A stretch of 64,000 nt of DNA, taken from NCBI RefSeq assembly GCF_004923205.2, contig NZ_SELD02000008.1, forward strand, positions 1-64,000, given 5' to 3'. Made by a program: the position numbers and the translations under genes. Under the pieces are notes generated by a model that worked only from the letters and a program-made list of their open reading frames with translations, was not told where the DNA came from and did not search any database. Positions 50,269 through 59,137 of the stretch are shown here, piece by piece (the stretch's first letter is position 1; each line of letters opens with the position of its first letter). The stretch comes from Paracoccus aeridis (GTDB lineage: Bacteria; Pseudomonadota; Alphaproteobacteria; Rhodobacterales; Rhodobacteraceae).

Positions 50269-51087
50269 TCACTCGGGCGCTGCGTCGCCCCGGGCGCCGG
50301 CGCGAAGGGCTGCGTAGTCGGGCGGCCGCTTGCCGAGGAAGGCGGCCATCCCCTCGCGAGCCTCGGGGCTGCCGATGGCGCGCGCCATCAGGGGGGTCTC
50401 GGCGGCAAGCTGGCGCTCCATCAACTGCTCGCGGGCGCTGGTCAGCAGCGACTTGATCGCCTGCTGGCCGCCGCCGGGCCCGGCGGCGAGCCGGTCTGCC
50501 AGCACGTCCGCAGCGGCCAGGGCCTGCCCCGGTTCGGCCAGCGCGTTGATCGCGCCCAGGTGGTGCAGCCGCTCGGCCCCGATCGGCTGGCCCAGCAGCA
50601 GCAGTTCGGCGGCCAGCGCGGGCGGCAGCGCGGCCGAAACGCTGGCCGACAGGCCGCCGTCGGGGACGAGGCCCGCGTTGACGTAGGCCGCCGTGAACTT
50701 CGCATCGCGCGCCGCCACGATCAGGTCGCAGGCGAAGGCGATCGAGAAGCCCGCCCCTGCCGCGCCGCCGTCGACGGCGGCGATCACCGGGCAGGGGCAG
50801 CGCATGATGTCGCGGATGAGGTTCGCGAGGTTGTCGATGCCCTCGCGGCGGCGGTCCTCGCTGAGGCCGGCGGCCTTCATCAGCTTGTTAAGGTCTCCGC
50901 CCGCGCAGAAGAACCCGCCTTCGCCCACCAGTATCACGGCCGCGATCCGCGGCTCTGCCGCAGCCTGCGCGAAGGCCCGGCGCATCCCGGCGGTCCATTC
51001 CGGCGACATGGCGTTGCGGCGCGCGGCGTTGCGGTTGACGACGACCAGCCGGTCGCCCTTGTCGATGATCTCACATCCAGCGGTCAT
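50269..51087 (-). CDS. Enoyl-CoA hydratase/isomerase family protein
   Basis: 272 residues of the crotonase fold. The oxyanion-hole motif ILVGEGGFFCAGGDLNKL (with GGD) and VIAAVDGGAAGAGFSIAFACDLIVAA are clear. The family hydrates 2-enoyl-CoAs or catalyses related steps; which substrate is used is unknown. The start ATG 51087 has GGAAGGGG upstream. It is divergent from the L,D-transpeptidase gene and 13 bases before the MFS start. Confidence 0.88.
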   Translation of the reverse strand: MTAGCEIIDKGDRLVVVNRNAARRNAMSPEWTAGMRRAFAQAAAEPRIAAVILVGEGGFFCAGGDLNKLMKAAGLSEDRRREGIDNLANLIRDIMRCPCPVIAAVDGGAAGAGFSIAFACDLIVAARDAKFTAAYVNAGLVPDGGLSASVSAALPPALAAELLLLGQPIGAERLHHLGAINALAEPGQALAAADVLADRLAAGPGGGQQAIKSLLTSAREQLMERQLAAETPLMARAIGSPEAREGMAAFLGKRPPDYAALRAGARGDAAPE

Positions 51088-51315
51088 GCGCGCCCCTTCC
51101 CTGTTCGCGTCGCGTGCGGCCGTGCCGCCCTGCGCCCCGGGGCCGCACTTCACGGCATCCGCCCCGCCGCCGCAAGGGGGCGCGCCCGGCCACGTTGCGG
51201 CGCGCGCCCTCGATTCAAGCATTCTTGACCGCCTCCGCCCCGCGGCGGCCTTGCCCGCGCCCCCGTTCCCGCCGACAAGCAAAAGGAGCCAACAAGAACC
51301 CCGTCCGGAGGTCAC

Positions 51316-52908
51316 ATGCCCCTGCCCCGCCCCACCATCCTCCGATCCTCCCTCGCTGCCTGCCTGCTGCTGACAACCGCGCTTCCCGCTGCCGCGCAGA
51401 CGGCGCGGGTGGCGATGACCTCGCAGGACATCGAGATGGCGGAATACACTGGCGGCGACCTGCCCGCCGGGCAGTCGGCGCTGACGGCGCGGGTGCAGAT
51501 CCTGCTGGACAGGTCGGGGGTGTCGCCGGGCGTCGTGGACGGCTTCAAGGGGGGCATGAGCCAAAGCGCGATCCTCGCGTTCGAGCGCGGGCACGGCCTG
51601 CCGCAGGACGGGATCATGGACGCGGAGATCTGGAACCTTCTCCACGCCTATGCCGCCGCGCCCGTGACGATGGACTACACCATCGTCGACGCGGACGCCG
51701 AGGGGCTGGTGGACAGCATCCCCGCTGATTACGCCGAAAAGGCCGCCATGACCTCGCAGGGCTATACCTCGGTGGTCGAGAAGCTGGGCGAGCGGTTCCA
51801 CATGGACGACAAGTTCCTCGCGCAGCTGAACCCCGGCGCGGCGTTCGTGCCCGGCGAAACGATCCGCGTCACGGTCCCCGCCAAGCCGATCAAGGCCAAG
51901 GTCGCACGGATCATCGTGGACAAGCAGACGAGCCGGGTCGCGGCCTATGACGCGAACGGGCGCATGGTCGCGGACTATCCCGCGACCGTCGGGTCGGGCG
52001 AGACGCCGTCTCCGCACGGCGTCCACAAGGTCACGGCGGTCGCGCTGGACCCGACCTACACCTACGATCCGTCCAAGAACTTCAAGCAGGGCGACAACGA
52101 CAAGGTGCTGGTCGTGCCGCCCGGTCCCAACGCGCCGGTCGGCAACGTGTGGATCGACCTCAGCGAGCCGACCTACGGGTTGCACGGCACGCCGACGCCG
52201 TCGCGACTGTTCGTGCAGCAGTCGCATGGCTGCGTGCGCCTGACCAACTGGGATGCGCGCGAGCTTGCGCACATGGTCCAGCCCGGCAGCACCGAGGTCG
52301 AGTTCCTGGCGCCCGGCGTCACCATCGCGGACGCGGCGGGCGCGAACGCGACGATGGCCGGCAGCCGCCCACCGGTCCCGTCGGTGGCGCGCACGGCGGG
52401 CGACCTTGCGCTGCCCGGCGCGGGCGCGCTGGACGCGGCCGTGGCGCAGGCGATCGGCGCCGCCGCCGCGCCGGTGACGCTGGTGGAATCGCAGCGCCCC
52501 GGCGTCAATCCGCTGCGGGGCGCGGCGACGGCCAGCACGCCGCTGCCCGACATGGCCGCCGCCGAAACGGCTCCGCTGCCCGCCGACATGCCGCAGCAGG
52601 CGGCCGGGACCGAGCCGATGCCCCTGCCCGGCAACGTCGCGTCCGGCCAGGCGGTCCCGTTCGAGCTGCCGCCGGTCGGTGCGCCGCAGGCGGGTGTGCA
52701 GGTGCCGCAGGCGGGTGTGCAGGTGCCGCAGGCAAGTGCGCCGGCTCCGGCGGCGCCCCAGCCCGCGACGCAGGTTCCGCAGATGGCGCCGGGTCAGCTC
52801 GTGATCGATCCTTTCGCCACCCCCGTCGCCGTTCCGCAAGCGCCGCAGGCCGTGCCGCCCGCCGACGCCGGTGGCCTGACCCTGCCGCCGTCCATGTCGG
52901 ATCGCTGA
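51316..52908 (+). CDS. L,D-transpeptidase (YkuD domain) with peptidoglycan-binding region
   Basis: 530 residues. A signal peptide (about 1-28) is followed by a peptidoglycan-binding-like region (SALTARVQILLDRSGVSPGVVDG) and the YkuD domain with catalytic SHGCVRLTNWDA (Cys306). These enzymes make 3-3 cross-links or attach proteins to peptidoglycan. The C-terminal 180 residues are Pro/Ala/Gln-rich low-complexity, encoding a 7-residue repeat (AGVQVPQ). It is followed immediately by the extensin-like gene. Confidence 0.92.
   Translation: MPLPRPTILRSSLAACLLLTTALPAAAQTARVAMTSQDIEMAEYTGGDLPAGQSALTARVQILLDRSGVSPGVVDGFKGGMSQSAILAFERGHGLPQDGIMDAEIWNLLHAYAAAPVTMDYTIVDADAEGLVDSIPADYAEKAAMTSQGYTSVVEKLGERFHMDDKFLAQLNPGAAFVPGETIRVTVPAKPIKAKVARIIVDKQTSRVAAYDANGRMVADYPATVGSGETPSPHGVHKVTAVALDPTYTYDPSKNFKQGDNDKVLVVPPGPNAPVGNVWIDLSEPTYGLHGTPTPSRLFVQQSHGCVRLTNWDARELAHMVQPGSTEVEFLAPGVTIADAAGANATMAGSRPPVPSVARTAGDLALPGAGALDAAVAQAIGAAAAPVTLVESQRPGVNPLRGAATASTPLPDMAAAETAPLPADMPQQAAGTEPMPLPGNVASGQAVPFELPPVGAPQAGVQVPQAGVQVPQASAPAPAAPQPATQVPQMAPGQLVIDPFATPVAVPQAPQAVPPADAGGLTLPPSMSDR
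52684..52725. repeat. 21-bp tandem repeat in the L,D-transpeptidase gene
   Basis: Two identical 21-base units (52684-52704 and 52705-52725), with a partial third, encode the repeated AGVQVPQ of the low-complexity C-terminal tail. The unit is in frame, so copy number could vary without disrupting the protein. Confidence 0.8.
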
Positions 52909-53841
52909 GTGACCCCCGCGCGCCTTCTGGCGGTCGGGGCGCTGTGCGCGCTGCCGCTTTCGGCGGGCTTGTCCCAGGCGCAGGCTCCGCCGCCCGAGCG
53001 GCCGGAAAGCGCGGCACTGGCTGGCGTTGGGCCGGCGGAGGGGGGACCAGCGGAAGTGGGGCCGGAAGACCGTCCGGCCGAGCGGCCCGACGCGCCCGCG
53101 CCCCAGCCGCAGCCGCAAGGCAGCCTCATCCCGCCCGAAGCCGATCCGCCGGAATCTCCTCCGCCCGCGACCGATCAGCCCGCCACGCACGGCCGGCTGA
53201 TCCCGCCCGAGGAGATGCCCCCGATCGAGCCGCTGGCCCCCGCCGGCCCGCCCGCCCCCGAACTGCTGCGCGAAAGCGACTTTGACCTTGCCGCCTGCAA
53301 GCTGGAACTGACGGTGCTTGGCGCCACCTACGAGGACGCGGACCCGATCACCGACCCGCAGGACCGCGACTGCGGCATCGCGCGGCCGCTGAGGGTCACG
53401 CAAATCCTGCCAGGGGTGGAACTGGAAGGCGGCGCCGACATGCGGTGCGATACCGCCCGCGCCCTCGCCCACTGGACCCGCGACTTCGTGCTGCCGGCCA
53501 CCTCGCGCCTGCCCAACGCGCCGCGGCTTGCGGGCATGACGCTGGGCACGACGTATTTCTGCCGCCCGGTCGTGGGCGGGGCCAGCACGTCGCGCCTGTC
53601 GGAACACGCGCTCGGCAACGCGATCGACATTGCATCGTTCCGGTTCGACGACGGGACCGAGATCGTCGTCGCGCCGCGCGAGGACAGCGGCGACCTGCTC
53701 GAATCTTTCCAGGCGGCGGTCCGCAGCAGCGCCTGCATGGATTTCACGACGGTGCTGGGCCCGGGATCGAACGACGCGCATTCCGACCACCTGCACCTCG
53801 ACATCAAGGCGCGCGGCAGCGGCTATCGCCTGTGCCAGTGA
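52909..53841 (+). CDS. Extensin-like C-terminal domain protein (secreted)
   Basis: 310 residues. A signal peptide (about 1-25), a Pro-rich linker (to about 110) and a C-terminal extensin-like domain with RPVVGGASTSRLSEHALGNAIDIASF and SDHLHLDIKARG. The HxxxxxxD and HLH patterns are those of D-alanyl-D-alanine carboxypeptidase-like metallopeptidases. It starts with GTG directly after the L,D-transpeptidase stop, so both cell-wall proteins are probably co-translated. Confidence 0.86.
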   Translation: MTPARLLAVGALCALPLSAGLSQAQAPPPERPESAALAGVGPAEGGPAEVGPEDRPAERPDAPAPQPQPQGSLIPPEADPPESPPPATDQPATHGRLIPPEEMPPIEPLAPAGPPAPELLRESDFDLAACKLELTVLGATYEDADPITDPQDRDCGIARPLRVTQILPGVELEGGADMRCDTARALAHWTRDFVLPATSRLPNAPRLAGMTLGTTYFCRPVVGGASTSRLSEHALGNAIDIASFRFDDGTEIVVAPREDSGDLLESFQAAVRSSACMDFTTVLGPGSNDAHSDHLHLDIKARGSGYRLCQ

Positions 53842-53866
53842 TCGATCGCAAGGTTGGCCGGAACGG

Positions 53867-54595
53867 TCAGCGGGGCCGCCGCTCGACCTCGATATAGGTC
53901 GGATCGAACCGGGCGAGTTGAGTCAGCCCGTGCCACGACAGGATCTCGACCTCGGCCGCCTGCCAGCGGACCAGCTTGCGGTCCCGCAGGTCGCGGACCG
54001 CGCGGTTGATGTGGATCGGCGAATACCCGAGGATGTCGGCCAGCTCGCGCTGCAGAAGCGGCAGCGTCATGGTGTAGTCGCGGGCGACGCCCACCATCTC
54101 CATTCGGAGGTACATTTCGCACAGCAGGTGCGCGAGATGCGCGCTCGACCGCAGGACCGAGCTGGCGAACAGCCACTGGCGATGGATTGCCGCGTCGATG
54201 GCCGTGGTCATCCAGAACAGGCGTGTCAGGTGCGGGAAGCTTTCGGTCATCCGCACGAGATCGGCATGCTCGACGAACTCGACCTCTACCTGGCCGAAGG
54301 CCACGACCGAGTGGTTCAGCTTCTTCAGGACGAAGGCGTGCAGGTCGACGAAGTCACCGGGCACGTGCAGCGCCGTGATGGCGCGCGCATCGGCCTTGCC
54401 GACGATCCTGTTAACGCGTCCGGTCAAGCCGCGGACCATCAGGCAACTGCGCGTATGCGCGCCGACAGACACGACCTCCTCGCCCGAATCGTAGGTTCGC
54501 ACGGTGGTCGGAATCTCGCGCAGAAGCTCCAGGTCGCGTGCGGACAATTCGTCGCGCAGCTGCAGGAAGCGTGTGAAGTAGTCGCTGATGGCCAT
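53867..54595 (-). CDS. Crp/Fnr family transcriptional regulator
   Basis: 242 residues. The cyclic-nucleotide-like sensor domain occupies about 10-130 (GDFVDLHAFVLKKL), and a C-terminal helix-turn-helix is at about 170-220 (LPLLQRELADILGYSPIHINRAVRDL). No cysteine cluster for an iron-sulfur centre is seen at the N-terminus, so it is not a canonical FNR. The ligand is unknown. The ATG 54595 begins the recognisable N-terminus. Confidence 0.87.
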   Translation of the reverse strand: MAISDYFTRFLQLRDELSARDLELLREIPTTVRTYDSGEEVVSVGAHTRSCLMVRGLTGRVNRIVGKADARAITALHVPGDFVDLHAFVLKKLNHSVVAFGQVEVEFVEHADLVRMTESFPHLTRLFWMTTAIDAAIHRQWLFASSVLRSSAHLAHLLCEMYLRMEMVGVARDYTMTLPLLQRELADILGYSPIHINRAVRDLRDRKLVRWQAAEVEILSWHGLTQLARFDPTYIEVERRPR

Positions 54596-54676
54596 GTCTG
54601 TCCGGGGGCAAGCTGCGCGGAAAAGCGCGGTCAAGATGTCGCAGGCACGCGCCCGGCACAAGCCTGTGCACCGCGC

Positions 54677-54704
54677 AAAAGGGCAGCCCCTGAAGGGGCT
54701 GCCC
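54677..54704 (-). terminator. Rho-independent terminator after the YsnF/DUF2382 gene
   Basis: A perfect 10-bp stem, GGGCAGCCCC/GGGGCTGCCC with a four-base loop, lies on the minus strand just after the stop of the 54731 gene. TTTT follows (AAAA at 54677-54680 on plus). Confidence 0.85.
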
Positions 54705-54730
54705 GATTGGTCCCGAACTGGACGCCCGGC

Positions 54731-55624
54731 TTAGCGGAAGGTGTCGTCGCGGTCCGTGATGCCGCGATCGACGGTGCGGTCTGCCGTCCGTTCGTCCTCG
54801 ATCTCCACTTCCGTCTTGCGGACGGTGTCGCGGACGGTTTCGGTGTGGCTTTCCACGTTCTTGCTCAGGTCGACTTCCTCGACCACGCGGGCGTCCTTGT
54901 GGACGACCGGGGTCTCGCGGTACTCGCGGGCCTCGATCGTACGCTCCTGGAACGCCGAGGCGTCGGCGGGGCGGTCGACGGGACGACGCTCGACCTGCAC
55001 CGTCTCGCTGCGGAGCTGGACTTCTTCCTCGACCGGGATCTCGCGGACGTAGGAGCGGACGCGGACGCGGCCGGCATCGGTTTCACGCTTGGCGACGTTC
55101 AGCCGCTCTTCGACGATGTCGATCTTCTCGTTGCCGGTCAGGTCGCGATCGACGCCACGGTCGGCGTAGTCGGCCCCGGTCGCGGCACCCGCAGCGGCGC
55201 CCGTCGCCGCACCCGTCGCGCCGGTGTAGCCGGTCCAGCCCTGGCTGCGCCATTCGCTTTCGCGGGCGTCAAGGTCGACAGCGCCTTCATCGTCGAGGAT
55301 GTCGAGCGCGCGGTCGTACATGTTTTCGGGCACGTTCGACACGGTGACTAGGTAGCCGCCGCGGTTCAGGCCCTCGGCATAGGCGTAGCGGTCTTCCTCG
55401 GGGAAGAAGAAGTCGCCGATCGATTCGAAGAAGCCGCGGTCACGATCCGAGACGCTGGGCGCCGTCTCGACCGAGTAACCGCCGTTCTCCTCGCCGGTCA
55501 GGACGACGTCCGCGATCCCGGCTTCCTTCAGCCGCGTCACGGCGCGGTCGGCGTCGTCGCGGGTGTCGAACATGGCAGAGAGGCTGCGCGCCGAGCCGGC
55601 TTGATAGTTCTGTTCCATGGCCAT
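54731..55624 (-). CDS. DUF2382 (YsnF/AvaK) stress-response protein
   Basis: 297 residues. The N-terminal half (about 15-140) resembles the general-stress DUF1269-like fold (ARSLSAMFDTRDDADRAVTRL). The C-terminal part is the charged DUF2382 domain, with VRSYVREIPVEEEVQLRSETVQVERR and repeated E/R/V strands. A Gly/Ala linker (GATGAATGAAAGAATG) separates them. DUF2382 proteins are tied to stress and desiccation; the mechanism is unknown. The ATG 55624 (MAMEQ) follows TAGGAT. Confidence 0.82.
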   Translation of the reverse strand: MAMEQNYQAGSARSLSAMFDTRDDADRAVTRLKEAGIADVVLTGEENGGYSVETAPSVSDRDRGFFESIGDFFFPEEDRYAYAEGLNRGGYLVTVSNVPENMYDRALDILDDEGAVDLDARESEWRSQGWTGYTGATGAATGAAAGAATGADYADRGVDRDLTGNEKIDIVEERLNVAKRETDAGRVRVRSYVREIPVEEEVQLRSETVQVERRPVDRPADASAFQERTIEAREYRETPVVHKDARVVEEVDLSKNVESHTETVRDTVRKTEVEIEDERTADRTVDRGITDRDDTFR

Positions 55625-55707
55625 CGTGAAAATCCTATCGCTCAAGGTGAAGTTGATGGAGAGGTTGCTGACGAGTGCAGTCTACCGGGTTCCGGAAACC
55701 GGGGGTC

Positions 55708-56235
55708 CTAAGCAGGAAAACCAGGGTTCGTGCCAGCCGCGCCGTCCCGGTCAGGCAGCACGCGCCCTTCGGCGTCGACGCGTTCGACGACGACCCGCTG
55801 GCGGCGCAGGCTGACCGGCAGTTCGGTCGGTTCTTCCGTGACCTTGCGCCGGACATGGATCTCCTCGGTGACGAAGAGGCGGGTCACGACGACCGCGCGT
55901 TCCTCGACGACGGGGATGATGGTCACGTCGCCTTCCGTCCGGGGTTCGGGGGCGGTGTCGACCTCGCGATCCACCGGGTGGCGGGTCACCTCGACCATTT
56001 CGCCCCGCACGGTCGCGGAAACGACGTCGTCGATGGAATCCGTCACCGTCCGCACCCGGACGAGGCCAAGCTCCTCGCGAACGATCTCGACGCTCGCGAA
56101 CTCCTCGGCCAGCTCCAGCGTCTGGCGGGAGCCTTCCAGATCGGCGCGGTCGTGGATCCTTGCCGGGCTGTCCAGCCCCGTAGGAGTGGCCGTGTCCGCT
56201 ACGCCTTGACGTGGATCGCGGGTAAGATCGGACAT
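55708..56235 (-). CDS. DUF2382 domain protein (second, shorter)
   Basis: 175 residues consisting almost only of the charged DUF2382-type domain: LELAEEFASVEIVREELGLV, VRTVTDSIDDVV, EVTRHPVDREV and VTEEPTELPVSLRRQRVVVERV. It sits directly upstream of the larger DUF2382 gene on the same strand, and the two may form a stress pair. The ATG 56235 has AAAGGGGTGG upstream. Function unknown. Confidence 0.78.
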   Translation of the reverse strand: MSDLTRDPRQGVADTATPTGLDSPARIHDRADLEGSRQTLELAEEFASVEIVREELGLVRVRTVTDSIDDVVSATVRGEMVEVTRHPVDREVDTAPEPRTEGDVTIIPVVEERAVVVTRLFVTEEIHVRRKVTEEPTELPVSLRRQRVVVERVDAEGRVLPDRDGAAGTNPGFPA

Positions 56236-56364
56236 GGCCACCCCTTTGGGTAAAACTGTGATCGTCAACGTACCGGGCGCTGGTCCCGGTGTGCGCTTCC
56301 CAACCCCTTGAGCGGGTGAAAGTTCCGCCCGTCCGAAGGGTCGCGCGTGACTGCCCCCAGCGCA

Positions 56365-57693
56365 TCAGCTTCGGGTCGCGGGCGGGGGACGCCGGCCGCC
56401 CTCCAGCGCCTGCGCGAGAAGGCGGAAGCTGTCGTCGGTGCCCGCCGCCGTCCGCGCGACGAAGGCATCGAGGGCGGGATAGAGCCGAACCGCCTCGTCC
56501 AAGGCCGCGTCGGTTCCCTGCGCGTAAAGACCCGCGCGGATCATCAGCTCGGATTCCGCATAGGCTCCCAGCGCCGCGCGGGCGCGGCCGATCAGCGCGT
56601 TCTCGGCCGGGGTGGCGGCGTGCGGCAGCGATCGCGACACCGACCGCAGCACGTCCACCGCGGGAAACCTGCCGCGTTCGGCGATCTTGCGGTCCAGGAC
56701 GACGTGCCCGTCCAGGACGCCGCGCAGGATGTCGGCGACCGGCTCCTCCATGTCCGACCCCGCGACCAGCACGCTGAAGATCGCGGTGATGTCGCCCGAC
56801 CTCTCCGGTCCCGGTCCCGACCGCTCGGCCAGGGCCATGATCATCTGCGAGGTCGAGGGCGGGAAACCGCGATAGCTCGGCGCCTCGCCCGCGGCGAGCG
56901 CGATTTCCCGGTGCGCCTCGGCAAAGCGGGTGATCGAATCGGCCAGGAACAGGACGTGGCGGCCCTGGTCGCGGAAATGCTCGGCCACCGCCATCGCCGC
57001 CCAGGCGCAGCGGCGGCGGATCAGCGGCGGCTGGTCCGAGGTCGCGGCGACCACGACCGCGCGCGCCATCCCCTGGGGGCCGAGCGTGGTTTCCACGAAC
57101 TCGCGCAGCTCGCGGCCGCGCTCGCCGACCATGGCGATGACGACCACGTCCGCCTCCACCCCGCGCGCGAGGGCCGACAGGAGCGTCGACTTGCCCACGC
57201 CCGACCCGGCGAACAGCCCGATCCTCTGCCCCCGGACAAGCGGCAGCAGCGTGTCGAAGACGGCGAGGCCGGTCGACAGGCGACGGCCCAGCCGGTTGCG
57301 CCGGGCGGCAGGGGGTGGCGGGGTCTGGAACGCCCGCTCGACCCGGCCCGGCGGCAGCGGGCGGCCATCGAGGGGCCGCCCGAACGGATCGACGATGCGC
57401 CCGACCCACGCATCTGACGGCGCGATCGCGGGCGCGAACAGAAGCTCCGCCGCGGCGCCCACCGACAACCCGTCCGCCGCGCCCTCGGGCAGCACCTCGG
57501 CGTGATCGGATCCCAGCCCCACGATTTCGCCGCCCAGGGCCCCGTCCCCCATGCTCACCCGGTCGCCGATCGAGGCGTGGCGGCCGAGCCCGGTCACGAC
57601 CACGATGCCCGCCCGGATCGCGCTGACCTGCCCGAAGACGCGCGCCACACGCAGGCGGCGGATGCGGGCGGCGACGGCTTCGGCTGCGTCCAT
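56365..57693 (-). CDS. fliI: Flagellum-specific ATP synthase FliI
   Basis: 442 residues, homologous to F1-ATPase beta and the type III secretion ATPases. Walker A is GLFAGSGVGKSTLL (P-loop), Walker B is HVLFLADSITRFAEA, and the flagellar-type ERGRELREFVE is present. It energises export of rod, hook and filament proteins. It is divergent from flgB across a region with a CtrA-like box. Confidence 0.96.
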   Translation of the reverse strand: MDAAEAVAARIRRLRVARVFGQVSAIRAGIVVVTGLGRHASIGDRVSMGDGALGGEIVGLGSDHAEVLPEGAADGLSVGAAAELLFAPAIAPSDAWVGRIVDPFGRPLDGRPLPPGRVERAFQTPPPPAARRNRLGRRLSTGLAVFDTLLPLVRGQRIGLFAGSGVGKSTLLSALARGVEADVVVIAMVGERGRELREFVETTLGPQGMARAVVVAATSDQPPLIRRRCAWAAMAVAEHFRDQGRHVLFLADSITRFAEAHREIALAAGEAPSYRGFPPSTSQMIMALAERSGPGPERSGDITAIFSVLVAGSDMEEPVADILRGVLDGHVVLDRKIAERGRFPAVDVLRSVSRSLPHAATPAENALIGRARAALGAYAESELMIRAGLYAQGTDAALDEAVRLYPALDAFVARTAAGTDDSFRLLAQALEGGRRPPPATRS

Positions 57694-57751
57694 GATCTGT
57701 CCTCTGGTTCGTGAATCCTGCGTCTCTCAACCGTTTGTAAACCATCCGCGG

Positions 57752-57766
57752 TTAAGACCCGGTTTA
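57752..57766. promoter_or_regulatory. CtrA-like box between fliI and flgB
   Basis: TTAA (57752-57755), seven bases, TTTA (57763-57766): seven of eight positions match TTAA-N7-TTAA. It lies 20 bases before the flgB start in the 93-base divergent region, so it may serve both fliI and the flgB operon. CtrA activates flagellar genes in Rhodobacterales. Confidence 0.6.
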
Positions 57767-57786
57767 TCGGACAAGAGGAGAAGCCC

Positions 57787-58170
57787 TTGCTGGACAGAAT
57801 CGGGATCATGCGGATGGCGGGCCAGATGAGCGCCCATGCCGCCGCGCGCCAGGCGTCCGTCGCCCGCAACGTGGCGAACGCCGACACGCCCGGATACCGG
57901 GCGAAGGACCTTCGCGACTTCACCGAAAGCTACACCGCGCCCGGCGCGGCGATGCGCGCCACCCGGCCCCTGCACCTTGCGTCGGGTTCGGACGTCGGCG
58001 CGGGCCGCGCGCTGGTCGACGCGGGCGGCGAGCCCTCGCCCAACGGCAACACCGTCTCGATCGAGGACGAGCTCGTCCGCCAGGCCGACGCCAAACGCCA
58101 GTTCGACCTCTCGCTCTCCGTCTACCAGTCCGGGCTGTCGCTGTTGCGCACCAGCCTCGGCCGGCGCTGA
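57787..58170 (+). CDS. flgB: Flagellar basal-body rod protein FlgB
   Basis: 127 residues. The rod signature ARQASVARNVANADTPGYRA is at about residues 17-36, with the terminal LSVYQSGLSLLRTSLG helix. It is the proximal rod protein. The start is an unusual TTG at 57787, preceded by GAGGAG six bases away; no ATG lies nearer the conserved start. It leads the flagellar operon. Confidence 0.92.
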   Translation: MLDRIGIMRMAGQMSAHAAARQASVARNVANADTPGYRAKDLRDFTESYTAPGAAMRATRPLHLASGSDVGAGRALVDAGGEPSPNGNTVSIEDELVRQADAKRQFDLSLSVYQSGLSLLRTSLGRR

Positions 58171-58178
58171 GGCAGGTC

Positions 58179-58568
58179 ATGGCCGAACTGACCGCCACCG
58201 CCATCGCCGCGTCTGGGATGAAGGCGCAGTCCGTGCGCCTGCGCCACATCTCGGAAAACATCGCCAACGCCGACACGCCCGGCTACCGCCGCAAGCTGGT
58301 CGAGTTCGAGCCCCAGCGCGCCCACGGCCGCGACACCGGCGCCGTGGCCGCCGGCCGCAGCCAGCACGACCGCGCCGCCCTGCCCGAGATCTACGATCCG
58401 GGCAACCCGATGGCGGGCGAGGACGGCTACTACCTCGGCTCGAACGTGGACCTCGTGGTCGAGATCGCCGATTCGCGCGAGGCGAGCCGCAGCTACGAGG
58501 CCAACCTCAAGGTGTTCGAGCAGTCGCGCCAGATGTCGTCCGCCCTTCTTGACCTGATCCGCCGCTGA
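58179..58568 (+). CDS. flgC: Flagellar basal-body rod protein FlgC
   Basis: 129 residues. ISENIANADTPGYRRKLVEFEP (rod protein signature) and the C-terminal YEANLKVFEQSRQMSSALLDLIRR, the typical FlgC ending. Proximal rod component. It follows flgB by eight bases and precedes fliE. Confidence 0.95.
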   Translation: MAELTATAIAASGMKAQSVRLRHISENIANADTPGYRRKLVEFEPQRAHGRDTGAVAAGRSQHDRAALPEIYDPGNPMAGEDGYYLGSNVDLVVEIADSREASRSYEANLKVFEQSRQMSSALLDLIRR

Positions 58569-58579
58569 GGAGCGTTGCC

Positions 58580-58864
58580 ATGATCCAGAACGCCGTTTCC
58601 GCCTACACCGCCGCCCGCCCCGCCGTGGCACCCTCCGCGACGCCCGGCACCGGCCTGGGCCAGGCCTTGTCGGGGGCCGCCGCCGACTTCACCCAGGTCA
58701 TGGCGCAGACCGACATCGCCGCGGAGGGCGCGATGACGGGGGCCACGGACACCCACCAGCTGGTCCAGTCCATCGCCGAGGCGCAGCTGGCGCTCGAGAC
58801 GGCGGTGGCCATCCGCGACAAGGTGGTCGAGGCCTACCAGGACATCCTGCGGATGCCGGTCTGA
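58580..58864 (+). CDS. fliE: Flagellar hook-basal body complex protein FliE
   Basis: 94 residues, the usual FliE length. The N-terminus is poorly conserved, but the C-terminal LALETAVAIRDKVVEAYQDILRMPV is diagnostic. FliE links the MS ring to the rod. Short gaps on both sides. Confidence 0.92.
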   Translation: MIQNAVSAYTAARPAVAPSATPGTGLGQALSGAAADFTQVMAQTDIAAEGAMTGATDTHQLVQSIAEAQLALETAVAIRDKVVEAYQDILRMPV

Positions 58865-58869
58865 CGATC

Positions 58870-59136
58870 ATGGACGAAACGCAGATCTTCGACATGATGC
58901 GGCAGGCGCTGTGGATTTCGGTGCAGATGTCGGCCCCGCTGCTGACGGTGGCGCTGGTCGCGGGGGTGGTGATCGGCCTGTTCCAGGCGCTGACCTCGGT
59001 GCAGGAGATGACGCTGACCTTCGTGCCCAAGGTCGGCCTGATGCTCGCCGTCTTCTGGGTCACGATGAGCTTCATGACGACGCTGCTGTCGGGGTTCTTC
59101 ACCGACCAGATCCTGCCGCTGGTCGGGGGCGGCTGA
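58870..59136 (+). CDS. fliQ: Flagellar export apparatus protein FliQ
   Basis: 88 residues with two membrane segments (about 16-38 and 50-75). VALVAGVVIGLFQALTSVQEMTLTFVPKVG is the family signature. FliQ is a small component of the export gate with FliP and FliR, which are not in this window. Confidence 0.95.
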   Translation: MDETQIFDMMRQALWISVQMSAPLLTVALVAGVVIGLFQALTSVQEMTLTFVPKVGLMLAVFWVTMSFMTTLLSGFFTDQILPLVGGG

Positions 59137-59137
59137 G

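Noticed and set aside
52684-52725. CRISPR-like repeats
   Set aside because: The units are in-frame, adjacent without spacers, and encode a protein repeat.
50269-53796. A 1175-residue open frame on the minus strand
   Set aside because: Only 50269-51087 (enoyl-CoA hydratase) has recognisable protein; the rest is antisense to the L,D-transpeptidase and extensin-like genes and is open because of high GC codon use.
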